Assembly (NCBI RefSeq): GCF_004000435.1
Contig: NZ_RBVZ01000001.1
Coordinates: 62,001 to 126,000, forward strand
DNA: 64,000 nt
Source: Alexandriicola marinus
Lineage (GTDB): Bacteria > Pseudomonadota > Alphaproteobacteria > Rhodobacterales > Rhodobacteraceae
Direction: 5' to 3'
Both the position numbers and the translations under genes were made by a program. A model generated the notes under the pieces. That model saw nothing but the letters and a program-made list of their open reading frames with translations, had not been told where the DNA came from and ran no database searches. Below, one piece after another: positions 56,053-64,000 of the stretch; positions within the stretch are counted from its first letter, which is position 1; every line of letters starts with the position of its first letter.

Positions 56053-57536
56053 TGACCGATCTGACGAAACTCACGATTGCCGGGGCCCGTGACGCGCTGC
56101 GCAAGGGCGAGGTTACGGCCGCCGAATTGACGCAATCCTACCTCTCCGCCATCGACGAGGCGGGCGCGCTCAACGCGTTCGTCCACCACACGCCCGAAAT
56201 CGCCGAGGCGCAGGCCAAGGCCGCGGATGCGCGGATCAAGGCGGGCGATGCCCCCGACATGTGCGGCATCCCCTTGGGCATCAAGGATCTGTTCTGCACC
56301 AAGGGCGTCCCCAGCCAGGCGGCGAGCCGTATCCTCGACGGGTTCCGCCCCGAATACGAATCGACCGTGACGACCCAGCTGTTCGACGATGGCGCCGTTA
56401 TGCTGGGCAAGCTGAACATGGACGAATTCGCCATGGGCTCGTCGAACGAGACATCGACCTATGGCAACGCGGTCAACCCGTGGCGGCGCGGCAATGACGA
56501 CACCGCGCTGACGCCCGGAGGCTCTTCGGGGGGCTCGGCTGCTGCGGTGGCGGCGGACCTCTGCCTTGCCGCGACCGGGACGGATACCGGCGGGTCGATC
56601 CGCCAGCCTGCGGCCTTTGTCGGTATCACCGGGCTCAAGCCGACCTATGGCCGGGTCAGCCGGTGGGGCATCGTGGCCTTTGCCTCCTCGCTCGATCAGG
56701 CGGGCCCGATGACCAAGGACGTCCGCGATGCGGCGATCATGCTTCGGTCGATGGCGGGCCACGACATGAAGGATTCGACCTCCGCCGATCTGCCCGTGCC
56801 GGATTTCGAAGCCGCGCTGACCGGTGACATCCGGGGCAAGAAGATCGGTATCCCGCGCGAATACCGCATGGAGGGGATGCCCGACGAAATCGAGGCGCTG
56901 TGGCAGCAGGGACAGGAAATGCTCCGCGATGCGGGGGCAGAGATCGTCGACATCACCCTGCCTCACACGAAATACGCGCTTCCGACATATTACGTGATCG
57001 CACCGGCCGAGGCGTCGTCGAACCTTGCCCGCTATGATGGCGTGCGCTTCGGGCACCGTGCCAAGCTGGCGCAGGGCGAAGGCGTGACGGAGATGTATGA
57101 AAAGACCCGGGCCGAAGGCTTCGGCGCCGAGGTCAAGCGCCGGGTCATGGTCGGCACCTATGTGCTGTCTGCCGGCTTCTACGACGCCTATTACAACCGC
57201 GCCCGCAAGGTGCGCAGCCTGATCAAGAAGGATTTCGAGGATGTCTTCGCCCAGGGCGTCGACGCGATCCTGACGCCCGCGACCCCCTCGGCCGCGTTCG
57301 AACTTGGCAAAGAGGTGTCCGACCCGGTCGAGATGTATCTCAACGATGTGTTCACCGTGACGGTGAACCTCGCCGGTCTGCCGGGGATCGCGGTGCCGAC
57401 AGGGCTCGACCGGGCCGGACTGCCGCTCGGTCTTCAGCTGATCGGACGCCCTTGGGAGGAAGGCGATTTGCTGAATTGCGCCTATTCACTCGAACGTGCA
57501 GCCGGTTTTGTGGCAAAGCCCGCCCGGTGGTGGTAG
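56049..57536 (+). CDS. gatA: Asp/Glu-tRNA amidotransferase subunit GatA
   Basis: The 495-aa amidase-signature protein releases ammonia from glutamine for tRNA-dependent amidation. The catalytic Lys is in [10 protein letters not shown], the cis-Ser in [14 protein letters not shown] and the nucleophile in [23 protein letters not shown]-like ([20 protein letters not shown]) is a GatA hallmark. It overlaps gatC by four bases; an ATG directly follows the first. Confidence 0.97.
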   Translation: MMTDLTKLTIAGARDALRKGEVTAAELTQSYLSAIDEAGALNAFVHHTPEIAEAQAKAADARIKAGDAPDMCGIPLGIKDLFCTKGVPSQAASRILDGFRPEYESTVTTQLFDDGAVMLGKLNMDEFAMGSSNETSTYGNAVNPWRRGNDDTALTPGGSSGGSAAAVAADLCLAATGTDTGGSIRQPAAFVGITGLKPTYGRVSRWGIVAFASSLDQAGPMTKDVRDAAIMLRSMAGHDMKDSTSADLPVPDFEAALTGDIRGKKIGIPREYRMEGMPDEIEALWQQGQEMLRDAGAEIVDITLPHTKYALPTYYVIAPAEASSNLARYDGVRFGHRAKLAQGEGVTEMYEKTRAEGFGAEVKRRVMVGTYVLSAGFYDAYYNRARKVRSLIKKDFEDVFAQGVDAILTPATPSAAFELGKEVSDPVEMYLNDVFTVTVNLAGLPGIAVPTGLDRAGLPLGLQLIGRPWEEGDLLNCAYSLERAAGFVAKPARWW

Positions 57537-57571
57537 AACCCCGCCGATCTATTGCACGAGAGGTGGGAACG

Positions 57572-58351
57572 GTGTTCCGCTATGCGATCCTGACGGTGCC
57601 CGTCATTCTGGCGGCCTGCGCCACGCCCGTGCCCGACAGCGGCGCGGGCGTCGGTATTTCGGAATACAGCCAGTATGAGATCGAACGGGCGAGGCTCGAG
57701 GCCCTCGGCGGCGTGGCCGTCAATCCGGGGCAGGCCATCGTTCCGCCCAATGCGGGTGGCGTGGTGCCGGGCGGGTCGTCTGCACCTGCGCCGGCCTCGG
57801 GGATCAGCACCAATGATCTGGCCTCCGCAGGCATCGGCGCGCCGCTTGTTGCCCCGGGAACCTCGGGCATGACGGGCGGCGACGACATCAACCGGACGTC
57901 GGGCGTTCAGGCCAGCCCCGCGAATGCCGCGCCGGTCCAGATCGCCTCTTCGGGCATATCAGACGAGCAGGATTTCGACGCGGTTGCCTCGCGCGAATCG
58001 ATTGAATCCGATGCCGAAAGACTGGCCCGCCAACGTGACGCCTATCAGGTCATCCAGCCCACGGCCCTGCCGGAGCGGGACGAGGAGGTCGGCCCGAACA
58101 TCATCGAATATGCCCTCAACGCGCCGAACAGGCGCGGTCAGGAATGGTATTCGCGTTCGCTTCTGGTCATCGATCCACAGGGCAAATTCCAGCGCAACTG
58201 CGCGACCTTCCGGTCTCCCGACGAGGCACAGCGCGAATTTCTTTCGCGCGGTGGGCCTGAACGCGATCCGCTGGGCATCGACCCGGACGGAGACGGGTTT
58301 GCATGCGGCTGGGATCCGGCCCCCTTCCTGACCGCGGTGGGTCAGGGCTGA
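57572..58351 (+). CDS. Excalibur-domain lipoprotein
   Basis: The 259-aa protein starts with GTG and a lipoprotein signal ending in VILAAC, so Cys16 would be lipidated. The middle is Ala/Pro/Gly-rich and unstructured. The C-terminus (RNCATFRSPDEAQREFL, DPLGIDPDGDGFACGWDPAPF) is an Excalibur-type calcium-binding domain with a DPDGDG loop and two Cys. The GTG at 57572 follows AGAGGTGGGAAC; a GTG three codons upstream is also possible. It is co-directional with a muramoyl amidase, which it nearly abuts, suggesting an envelope role. Confidence 0.75.
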   Translation: MFRYAILTVPVILAACATPVPDSGAGVGISEYSQYEIERARLEALGGVAVNPGQAIVPPNAGGVVPGGSSAPAPASGISTNDLASAGIGAPLVAPGTSGMTGGDDINRTSGVQASPANAAPVQIASSGISDEQDFDAVASRESIESDAERLARQRDAYQVIQPTALPERDEEVGPNIIEYALNAPNRRGQEWYSRSLLVIDPQGKFQRNCATFRSPDEAQREFLSRGGPERDPLGIDPDGDGFACGWDPAPFLTAVGQG

Positions 58352-58353
58352 GG

Positions 58354-59052
58354 GTGACGCCCATCCTCTGGCGGCCCTCGCCCAATTGCGGTGCGCGGCG
58401 GGGCGGGGTCCTGCCCGACATGATCGTCCTGCACTATACCGCGATGGCAAACTGCGAGGCGGCGGCTGACCGTCTGTGCGATCCGGCGTTCGAAGTGTCC
58501 GCCCACTACCTGATCGGGGCTGACGGAGCCGTCATCCAGATGGTCGACGAGGCGCTGCGGGCTTGGCACGCGGGTGCCGGGCAATGGGCCGGGGCGGGCG
58601 ACGTCAATTCCCGCTCGATCGGGATCGAACTGGACAATGACGGCCGCGGACCGTTTCCGGCAGCCCAGATGCGGGCGCTGCACAGGCTTCTTCCGGGCAT
58701 CATGCGGCGCTGGGCGATCGGGCCGGACGGGATCATCGGCCATTCCGACATGGCGCCCGACCGCAAATCCGATCCCGGCCCCCTGTTCGACTGGCAGGGG
58801 CTTGCCCGTCTGGGCCTGTCGGTCTGGCCGGAGGCGACGCCCGCGCCGGCCTTGCCCGTCGACGGGGCCGTCTTCCGCGCCGCGCTTGAACGTTTCGGCT
58901 ATGGTCCCGATCTCGACGATGACCTTCTGCTACGGGCCTTTCGTCTGCGGTTCCGGGCGGGCGTCGACGGGCCCCTAGATCCCGTCGATATGGCGATGGC
59001 CACCGATCTCGGGCGTCGATTTGTCGTTGACCGGGCGGCGGCGGGGGCATAA
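58354..59052 (+). CDS. N-acetylmuramoyl-L-alanine amidase (AmiD-like)
   Basis: The 232-aa protein has the Amidase_2 fold with zinc ligands in VLHYTAM (His), AWHAGAG region and GHSDMAPDRKSDPG, and SIGIELDNDG. The C-terminal 60 residues (FRAALERFGYGPDLDDDLLLRAFRLRFR) look like a peptidoglycan-binding domain. It cleaves the amide between MurNAc and the stem peptide. I chose the GTG at 58354, two bases after the lipoprotein stop. No signal peptide is visible, so it may work in the cytoplasm on recycled muropeptides or be exported otherwise. Confidence 0.85.
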   Translation: MTPILWRPSPNCGARRGGVLPDMIVLHYTAMANCEAAADRLCDPAFEVSAHYLIGADGAVIQMVDEALRAWHAGAGQWAGAGDVNSRSIGIELDNDGRGPFPAAQMRALHRLLPGIMRRWAIGPDGIIGHSDMAPDRKSDPGPLFDWQGLARLGLSVWPEATPAPALPVDGAVFRAALERFGYGPDLDDDLLLRAFRLRFRAGVDGPLDPVDMAMATDLGRRFVVDRAAAGA

Positions 59053-59062
59053 CCCCGGCCTC

Positions 59063-59456
59063 GCGCGGATGGCTGGATGGCCGCTCCGGCGCGCCTGCAA
59101 GGGTGCCGCGGGGGAGGAAAGTCCGGACTCCAGAGAAAAGCACGGTGCCGGGTAATCCCCGGCGGGGGCAACCCCAGGGAAAGCGCCACAGAAAACAGAC
59201 TACCCCGATCCGTCGGGGAAAAGGTGAAACGGTGGAGTAAGAGCCCACCGCGCGACTGGCAACAGAAGCGGCACGGCAAGCCCCACCGGGAGCAATGCCA
59301 AATAGGGGGTCCGTCCGCGTTCGCGCGGCGGGATGCTTGGACCCGAGGGCCCCGGGTTGGCAGCACGAGGTCACCGGCGACGGTGATCCCAGATGAATGG
59401 CCATCCATCCGGGGGCAACCCCGGGGGACAGAATCCGGCTTACAGGCCATCCGCGC
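59063..59456 (+). ncRNA. rnpB: RNase P RNA
   Basis: The terminal helix P1 is visible as GCGCGGATGGC at the start and GGCCATCCGCGC at the end. Core landmarks of bacterial type A RNase P RNA are present: GGGGAGGAAAGTCCGGACTCC, AGGGAAAGCGCCACAGAAAA, GGAGTAAGAGCCCACCG and the final AGAATCCGGCTTACAGG. The RNA is the catalytic subunit that trims tRNA 5' ends. Ends are placed from the P1 pairing. Confidence 0.95.
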
Positions 59457-59458
59457 AC

Positions 59459-59482
59459 CGAAACCACCACCCTGTGGTTTCG
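59459..59482 (+). terminator. Hairpin just after rnpB
   Basis: CGAAACCAC and GTGGTTTCG form a perfect 9-bp stem with a 6-base loop, three bases after the RNase P RNA end. It lacks a T-run. It probably terminates transcription or sets the 3' processing point of rnpB. Confidence 0.5.
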
Positions 59483-59685
59483 CTGCGTGCACCGGGGCGT
59501 TTCGCCTTGACCGAATGCCCGCGCCATCGTCTGCCATGCCTGTGGCGACAATTCAGCCCTCCAGGACACGCGCGGACACGTTTCACGGGGGAATATGGTT
59601 GACTCGCACGGGCCGGCGGGTAAAAGGCGGCTTCACAAGATTTTTCCGCGGTGCGCCATCCTGGCCCGCGATCAGGAGACGAGAC

Positions 59686-59853
59686 ATGGCAAAGCCGACC
59701 ACCATCAAGATCCGCCTGAACTCGACGGCAGGCACGGGCCACTTCTATGTGACCAAGAAAAACGCCCGCACGATGACCGAAAAGATGAGCGTGCGGAAGT
59801 ACGACCCGGTCGTGCGCAAGCATGTCGAATACAAGGAAGGCAAGATCAAGTAA
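59686..59853 (+). CDS. rpmG: 50S ribosomal protein L33
   Basis: The 55-aa protein matches L33: [25 protein letters not shown] and [18 protein letters not shown]. It lacks the zinc-binding Cys pairs, as in the C-minus form common in proteobacteria. The ATG follows AGGAGACGAGAC. A strong terminator lies 29 bases downstream. Confidence 0.97.
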   Translation: MAKPTTIKIRLNSTAGTGHFYVTKKNARTMTEKMSVRKYDPVVRKHVEYKEGKIK

Positions 59854-59881
59854 GCTGATCTTTCCCGACCTGACGACATTG

Positions 59882-59907
59882 GGCCGCGCGGTTTGCGCGG
59901 CCTTTTT
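59882..59907 (+). terminator. Intrinsic terminator of rpmG
   Basis: GGCCGCGC, a 5-base loop, GCGCGGCC and five T residues make a textbook intrinsic terminator after rpmG. Confidence 0.92.
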
Positions 59908-59941
59908 CGTTGCGGCAAGCCCGCACCCCGAGGATCGCACC

Positions 59942-60448
59942 ATGATCACCATCCGAACCGCGACGCGGGCCGATATCGCCGCCATAGATGCGTTGCTTGC
60001 GCGCAGCTATCCGCGCCTGCTCAAGGCCGATTATCCGCCCTCCGTTCTGGTGACAGCGATCCCGCGCATCTCGCGCGCGCAGCCGGGGCTGGTGACCAGC
60101 GGCACCTATTACGTGGCTGTCGACGATGCGCGCATCGTGGGCGCGGGGGGCTGGACTGCCACGGCACCTGCGGGCGGTGGTATCCTGCCGGGGCGCGCCA
60201 ATGTCCGGCATGTCGTCACCGATGACCGCATGGTCCGGCGCGGGATCGGCCGGGCGCTCATGACCCATGTGTTCGAGGCCGCCGCCACGGCGGGCATGAC
60301 GTGGATGCATTGCCTGTCGACTCGCACGGCGGTGCCGTTCTACGCGGCGCTGGGCTTTGACGCGATCGGGGACACTACGGTCCCCCTTGGTCCCGGTGTC
60401 GATTTTCCGGCGGTCGCGATGCGTCGCGATCTTCAACCCGTCACGTGA
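59942..60448 (+). CDS. GNAT-family N-acetyltransferase
   Basis: The 168-aa protein has the GNAT pattern: ITIRTATRADIAAIDALL at the start, then NVRHVVTDDRMVRRGIGRALMTHVF, the acetyl-CoA pyrophosphate loop (RRGIGRA), and FYAALGFDAIG. The acceptor is unknown. It is separated from rpmG by the terminator and slightly overlaps the convergent MAPEG gene at its 3' end. Confidence 0.88.
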   Translation: MITIRTATRADIAAIDALLARSYPRLLKADYPPSVLVTAIPRISRAQPGLVTSGTYYVAVDDARIVGAGGWTATAPAGGGILPGRANVRHVVTDDRMVRRGIGRALMTHVFEAAATAGMTWMHCLSTRTAVPFYAALGFDAIGDTTVPLGPGVDFPAVAMRRDLQPVT

Positions 60449-60836
60449 CCACGATGGTCCAGACCAGAAGTGCGGCCAGCGTGACCTGCCCGGCCATCGT
60501 CAGGAACATCCCGTAGAACCGCAGCCGCCACGGCGTGCCATGGATCCCGAAATAGGCACCATGTATCAGCCGGCCCAACGTGAAGGCCGCAAGGGCCGAG
60601 GCCAGCGGCCCCGCAGGCCCGCCCTGCAATTCGATCAGCAAGCCGAGGATCAGGCCCAGCGGCATCTGTTCGGCGGCATTGGCCTGACCGCGAATCGCCT
60701 TCATCAGCGCCCGATCCCCGTTGTCGCCAAGCACGACCCCGTCGCGCCGCCGGAGCCGGATCACCTTGAGCGTCAGCCCGAAAAAGATCGCGCCGTTCAG
60801 TAGGGCGGCAAGCGAGGTGAGGGGAAGGTCCGGCAT
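60441..60836 (-). CDS. MAPEG-family membrane protein
   Basis: The 131-aa protein has four hydrophobic segments and the MAPEG pattern RGQANAAEQMPLGLIL and GRLIHGAYFG, as in YecN-like bacterial members related to glutathione-dependent membrane transferases. The ATG at 60836 follows GGGGAAGG on its strand. Function in bacteria is unclear. Confidence 0.85.
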   Translation of the reverse strand: MPDLPLTSLAALLNGAIFFGLTLKVIRLRRRDGVVLGDNGDRALMKAIRGQANAAEQMPLGLILGLLIELQGGPAGPLASALAAFTLGRLIHGAYFGIHGTPWRLRFYGMFLTMAGQVTLAALLVWTIVVT

Positions 60837-60895
60837 GGCGTCTCCGCGGGTGAGCTGCGATTTCGAGCGCTTCATGCCACCCTGGCCACCAAACG

Positions 60896-60920
60896 AAAAG
60901 GGCCGCCCGAAGGCGGCCCT
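60896..60920 (-). terminator. Intrinsic terminator of the BI-1 family gene
   Basis: On the minus strand, GGGCCGCC, loop TTCG and GGCGGCCC are followed by TTTT, 23 bases beyond the BI-1 gene stop. Confidence 0.9.
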
Positions 60921-60942
60921 GTCGTTGTGCGATGTTCGCTGC

Positions 60943-61713
60943 TTATTCGCGATTGCCGAACAGCTGCAGCAGGAACATGAACATGTTGATGAAGTCGAGG
61001 TAGAGGTTCAGCGCGCCCATGATGGCGGCCTTGCCCAACCATTCCGCATCGCCATGCTGGGCGTGCTGAAGGTAGTCGTTCTTGATCTTCTGGGTGTCAT
61101 AGGCGGTCAGGCCCGCGAAGATCAGGACACCGAGGATCGACACTGCGAACATGATCGCCGGCGAGCCGAGGAAGATGTTCACGATCGAGGCGACGATCAG
61201 GCCGATCACGCCCATGATGAGGAACGACCCCCAGCCGGAGATGTCCTTTTTCGTGGTGTATCCCCAGAGCGACAGGCCCGCGAAGGCAATCGCCGTGATC
61301 AGGAAGACCTGAACGATGGAGAACCCGGTGAAGACGAGGAAGATCCAGCTGATCGAAACGCCCATCGTGGCCGCGAAGACATAGAAGAACGTCTGCGCAC
61401 CGGCTGCCGACAGCTTGTTGATCATCGCGCCGAAGCCGAAAACCATGACGAGCGGCAGGAACATCACCACCCATTTCAGCGGCGAGGCGTAAAGCGCGTA
61501 ACCCAGATCGGTGAGGAACCGGTCGGCTCCGATCTGGTAGGCGGTTGGTTCCGTCGTGACCGACAGGCCAGAAATGGCCCATGCGGCCAGCGCCGTCATC
61601 ACCATGCCCACGGACATCGTGCCGTAGACCTTGTTCATGTGGGCGCGGAGCCCTTCGTCGATCGCGGCCGAGCGAGTGCCGGCCGTCGGTCGGATCGTAG
61701 AATATTCAGCCAT
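60943..61713 (-). CDS. BI-1/YccA family membrane protein
   Basis: The 256-aa protein has seven membrane segments and family motifs: YGTMSVGMVMTALAAW, LTAIAFAGLSLWGY-like (ITAIAFAGLSLWGYTTKKD), YDTQKIK and ALNLYLDFINMFMFLLQLFG. The Asp in YDTQ and the C-terminal LYLDF are typical of Bax-inhibitor-1-like proteins, which include proton-sensitive calcium leak channels. The ATG at 61713 follows GGAGG. It ends in a strong terminator. Confidence 0.92.
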   Translation of the reverse strand: MAEYSTIRPTAGTRSAAIDEGLRAHMNKVYGTMSVGMVMTALAAWAISGLSVTTEPTAYQIGADRFLTDLGYALYASPLKWVVMFLPLVMVFGFGAMINKLSAAGAQTFFYVFAATMGVSISWIFLVFTGFSIVQVFLITAIAFAGLSLWGYTTKKDISGWGSFLIMGVIGLIVASIVNIFLGSPAIMFAVSILGVLIFAGLTAYDTQKIKNDYLQHAQHGDAEWLGKAAIMGALNLYLDFINMFMFLLQLFGNRE

Positions 61714-61797
61714 CGATTGACCTCCGAAGATAACTGTCAGCAGGGGCACCATACGCCACTGTTGCGCTGAATATCGGCAGCCCGCGCGGCTATTTCA

Positions 61798-61830
61798 AGG
61801 ATTTCCGGCAGGCGGACTGCCGAAAATCCT
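61798..61830 (-). terminator. Hairpin downstream of the DUF1127 gene
   Basis: AGGATTT-C-CGGCAG, loop GCGGA, CTGCCG-A-AAATCCT forms a 13-bp stem with one mismatch, about 60 bases beyond the DUF1127 stop. It has no pure T-run on the minus strand. It may end that transcript or lie in the leader of the BI-1 gene. Confidence 0.5.
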
Positions 61831-61887
61831 ATGAAAACGGTCAGTTTCCGATTTCATCGTGTCAAAAGGTCGCAATTCCGGTGCGAT

Positions 61888-62103
61888 TCAGCGCCGCCAA
61901 TGGCCCGGAACATCCCAGATCGGGCGGGCCGCTTCCTTTTGTGCCTCATCCGCGCACAGGCCCAGATCGGCCAGAAGGTCACGGTCAAGCCGCGCGAGAT
62001 GGCGGCGCTGCCGCCAGACGCAAAATGCGGCGCGGATGAGGGCGAATACCGGGGTGGAAGGGCGGGCGGTGCGGGCCCGGCCCAAGGCGTCGAGGCGAAC
62101 CAT
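61888..62103 (-). CDS. DUF1127-domain small protein
   Basis: The 71-aa protein has the DUF1127 (YjiS-like) pattern WRQRRHLARLDRDLLADLGL followed by a short acidic tail. The ATG at 62103 follows AAAGGATCAGCC. Such small Arg-rich proteins in alphaproteobacteria have been linked to RNA metabolism and to phosphate and carbon physiology. It is divergent from the LysR-type regulator, its likely controller. Confidence 0.85.
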   Translation of the reverse strand: MVRLDALGRARTARPSTPVFALIRAAFCVWRQRRHLARLDRDLLADLGLCADEAQKEAARPIWDVPGHWRR

Positions 62104-62210
62104 GGCTGATCCTTTCAGGGTGTCACGTCTTGTGATGGTTTGGGAGGTTTGAATTCTTGTTGTTGATATATGGGGCAGGAGTGGGGATAATGGAAATGAA
62201 TGTTTGGAAA

Positions 62211-62222
62211 GTGATTCATCAC
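62211..62222. promoter_or_regulatory. Putative LysR-type binding dyad
   Basis: GTGAT-TC-ATCAC is a 12-base dyad in the 129-bp AT-richer interval between the DUF1127 gene and the LysR gene, ten bases upstream of the latter's ATG. Position fits an autoregulatory site. A weaker dyad, TCAC-n5-GTGA, lies at 62122-62134. Confidence 0.4.
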
Positions 62223-62232
62223 AGGTGTTGAT

Positions 62233-63126
62233 ATGCCCAGAAACCTTGATCTGACCGCGCTCCGCGCCTTCGTGACTGTCGCCGAATGCGGTGGTGTGAC
62301 AAAGGCGGCGGGCCTTCTGAACCTGACGCAATCGGCGGTGTCGATGCAGCTGAAACGGCTGGAAGATTCGCTGGGCGCGTCGCTTCTCGACAGGTCGGGG
62401 CGCGGCATCGGGCTGACCGCGTCGGGCGAACAGCTTCTGGGCTTCGGGCGCCGCATGCTCGAGCTGAACGATCAGGCCTTTGCCCGTTTGACCGGCGAGG
62501 ATTACGAGGGCGAGATCGTACTCGGCGTGCCGCATGACATCATCTATCCCTACATCCCGCCGATCCTGCGCCGGTTCGCAGCGGAATACCCCCGAATGCA
62601 GATCAAGTTGTTCTCCGCCCCGACGCGGCGACTGCGCGAGATGTTCGCCCATGGGGATTGCGATGTGATTTTGACCACCGAGGACGAGCCCGGCCCGGGA
62701 GGTGAGACGCTGGTGCGCCTGCCGCTCGTCTGGATCGGCGCCGAAGGCGGAACCGCATGGCGGCAACGCCCGCTTCCGATCGCGTTCTGTTCGAACTGCA
62801 TCTTCCGCTCGGGCGTTCTGCGCCGCGTGAACGAGGCGAATGTGCCGTGGCGGATGGTGGTCGAATCGGCGCTCGACAACGCGGTCGATGCGGCGGTCAG
62901 TGCCGATCTGGCGATCAGCGCGGCGATCGAGGGCGGCTATCCGCCCCAGACCGCCGCGATCGAGCACAAGGGCGCACTGCCTGATCCGGGCGAGACGGGA
63001 ATCGTCCTGTACATGGCGCAGCAGGGAACGCCGGTCGCCGCCGCGCTGCGTGACATGATCCGGTCCGCCTACCGAGCCGGGGGCCCGGGATCGGCGGCCG
63101 AACTGGCCCGGCAACTCACGGCGTGA
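62233..63126 (+). CDS. LysR-family transcriptional regulator
   Basis: The 297-aa protein has the LysR N-terminal HTH (LRAFVTVAECGGVTKAAGLLNLTQSAVSMQLKRLEDSLG) split here as LRAFVTVAECGGVTKAAGLL and the following helix TQSAVSMQLKRLE, then an effector-binding domain (GEIVLGVPHDIIYPYIPPIL). It is divergent from the DUF1127 gene. Its 3' end overlaps that of the convergent oxidoreductase gene by 11 bases. Confidence 0.9.
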   Translation: MPRNLDLTALRAFVTVAECGGVTKAAGLLNLTQSAVSMQLKRLEDSLGASLLDRSGRGIGLTASGEQLLGFGRRMLELNDQAFARLTGEDYEGEIVLGVPHDIIYPYIPPILRRFAAEYPRMQIKLFSAPTRRLREMFAHGDCDVILTTEDEPGPGGETLVRLPLVWIGAEGGTAWRQRPLPIAFCSNCIFRSGVLRRVNEANVPWRMVVESALDNAVDAAVSADLAISAAIEGGYPPQTAAIEHKGALPDPGETGIVLYMAQQGTPVAAALRDMIRSAYRAGGPGSAAELARQLTA

Positions 63127-64000
63127 CGACGACCTTGCCGGTAGATTTGCGGGTCCGCAGCAGCTCCAGCGCATCGGCGGCCTGCGCCAGCGGCAGGACG
63201 TGGCTGACATGCGGGGCAAGCCGGCCTTCGTCGTGCCACAGCATCAGTTCGGCCAGGCTCTCGGTCAGGGCCTCGGGGGCGAATTTCAGGTAGCCGCCCC
63301 AGTAGAACCCGATCACGTCGATGTTCTTGACCATCGCGATATTGGCGGGGACCTGCGGGACCTCCCCGCTGGCAAAGCCGATGATCAGGATCCGCCCCTC
63401 GCGGTTCATCGCACCAAGCGCTGCGGTGAAGGCATCGCCGCCCACAGGATCATAGGCCACGTCGATCCCGCCCAACGCCTTGAGCCGCGCCTTGAGATCA
63501 GGTTCATCGCTGTCGATCAATTCGTGGGCGCCTGCGTCGCGGGCGACCTTCAGCTTATCATCGCCCCGCGCGACCGCGATGACCCGCGCCCCCATCGCGG
63601 CGCCAACCTCGACCGCGGTCAGCCCCACACCACCGGCGGCCCCGAAGACCGCGAGCGTTTCTCCGGGTTTGAGCCGGGCGCGGCGGATCAGGGCAAGATG
63701 GGAGGTGCCGAAGGCCACCTGAAACCCGGCCGCGACCTCGGACGACATGCTTTCGGGCACGGGGCGGCACAGTTGCGCGGGGAAAACCCCCTCTTCGGCA
63801 AGACCGCCCTTGCCGCCGAAGACGGCGACCCGCTCGCCCAGAACCGGCGCGGCCACGCCGTCACCCTGTGCCAGAACAATGCCGCAAACCTCCATGCCAA
63901 GCGTAAAGGGCGGCTCGGGCGTATCCTGGTAACGGCCCTGCGCCATCAGGAGATCCGCGAAATTCAGGCCGCAGGCTTCGATTTTCAGCAGAACCTCGCC
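63116..64000 (-). CDS. NADPH:quinone oxidoreductase (MDR family), 5' truncated
   Basis: The frame is open to the window edge, so the N-terminus is missing; at least 294 residues are visible. EACGLNFADLLMAQGRYQ, PPFTLGMEVCGIV, the Rossmann motif VFGAAGGVGLTAVEVGAAMGA and AYDPVGGDAF identify the zinc-free quinone-oxidoreductase branch of medium-chain dehydrogenases, which reduces quinones or enones with NADPH. It is convergent with the LysR gene. Confidence 0.9.
   Translation of the reverse strand, partial: GEVLLKIEACGLNFADLLMAQGRYQDTPEPPFTLGMEVCGIVLAQGDGVAAPVLGERVAVFGGKGGLAEEGVFPAQLCRPVPESMSSEVAAGFQVAFGTSHLALIRRARLKPGETLAVFGAAGGVGLTAVEVGAAMGARVIAVARGDDKLKVARDAGAHELIDSDEPDLKARLKALGGIDVAYDPVGGDAFTAALGAMNREGRILIIGFASGEVPQVPANIAMVKNIDVIGFYWGGYLKFAPEALTESLAELMLWHDEGRLAPHVSHVLPLAQAADALELLRTRKSTGKVVVTP

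Overview
The window is GC-rich chromosomal DNA from an alphaproteobacterium, most likely a Rhodobacteraceae/Roseobacteraceae member. The support is gene content rather than a search: an mreBCD-mrdA-rodA cluster, a CryB-type iron-sulfur photolyase, a short DUF1127 protein, a BI-1 protein, and many translationally coupled genes with GTG or TTG starts. There is no rRNA, CRISPR array or intact insertion sequence. The window opens inside a ZnuA-like zinc-binding protein gene and closes inside a quinone oxidoreductase gene.

Region 1 (about 1.4-17 kb) is a catabolic island around one divergent control region (12800-13357). Leftward runs a long operon: sugar-type solute-binding protein, a 49-aa GatC/AtzG-like protein, an amidase, two MalF/MalG permeases, a MalK-type ATPase, a LacI-family regulator, a 53-aa ORF, a SnoaL/NTF2-like protein, a cupin, a MetE-like protein and an alpha/beta hydrolase. 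Rightward are two more SnoaL-like proteins around a HisD-family dehydrogenase. Two 16-bp palindromes of the type TTGCAnnCGnnTGCAA, one facing each operon, fit operators for the LacI protein. The substrate cannot be told from sequence.

Region 2 (17-34 kb) is accessory. Three AraC-type regulators of one subfamily each sit next to a small redox or membrane module: DJ-1/4-TM/epimerase/GST; a Tat-exported molybdenum hydroxylase; DUF1772-like/NmrA-like/DUF1772-like. Between them (22.2-26 kb) is the most unusual locus: a two-component system, a 111-aa Tat-signal protein whose mature part is an in-phase Pro-(Ser/Thr/Ala/Gly)-Arg triplet repeat ending in Ser, and an HPr-kinase-like protein with a C-terminal PqqD-like (RiPP-recognition-like) domain. 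I read this as a candidate regulated, exported and possibly phosphorylated repeat-peptide system. An IS3 transposase remnant lies at 27.1-27.3 kb.

Region 3 (34.5-64 kb) is mostly core genome: tRNA-Gln(UUG), an MscS channel, kdsA with KpsE/KpsT capsule-export genes, nhaA, a uracil-DNA glycosylase, SseB, the rod-shape cluster, leuA, cryB, a ceramidase-family protein, gatC-gatA, an Excalibur lipoprotein, a muramoyl amidase, rnpB, rpmG, MAPEG and BI-1 genes, and a DUF1127/LysR pair. leuA is preceded by a 27-codon leader peptide with five consecutive Leu codons and a strong overlapping hairpin, indicating leucine attenuation.
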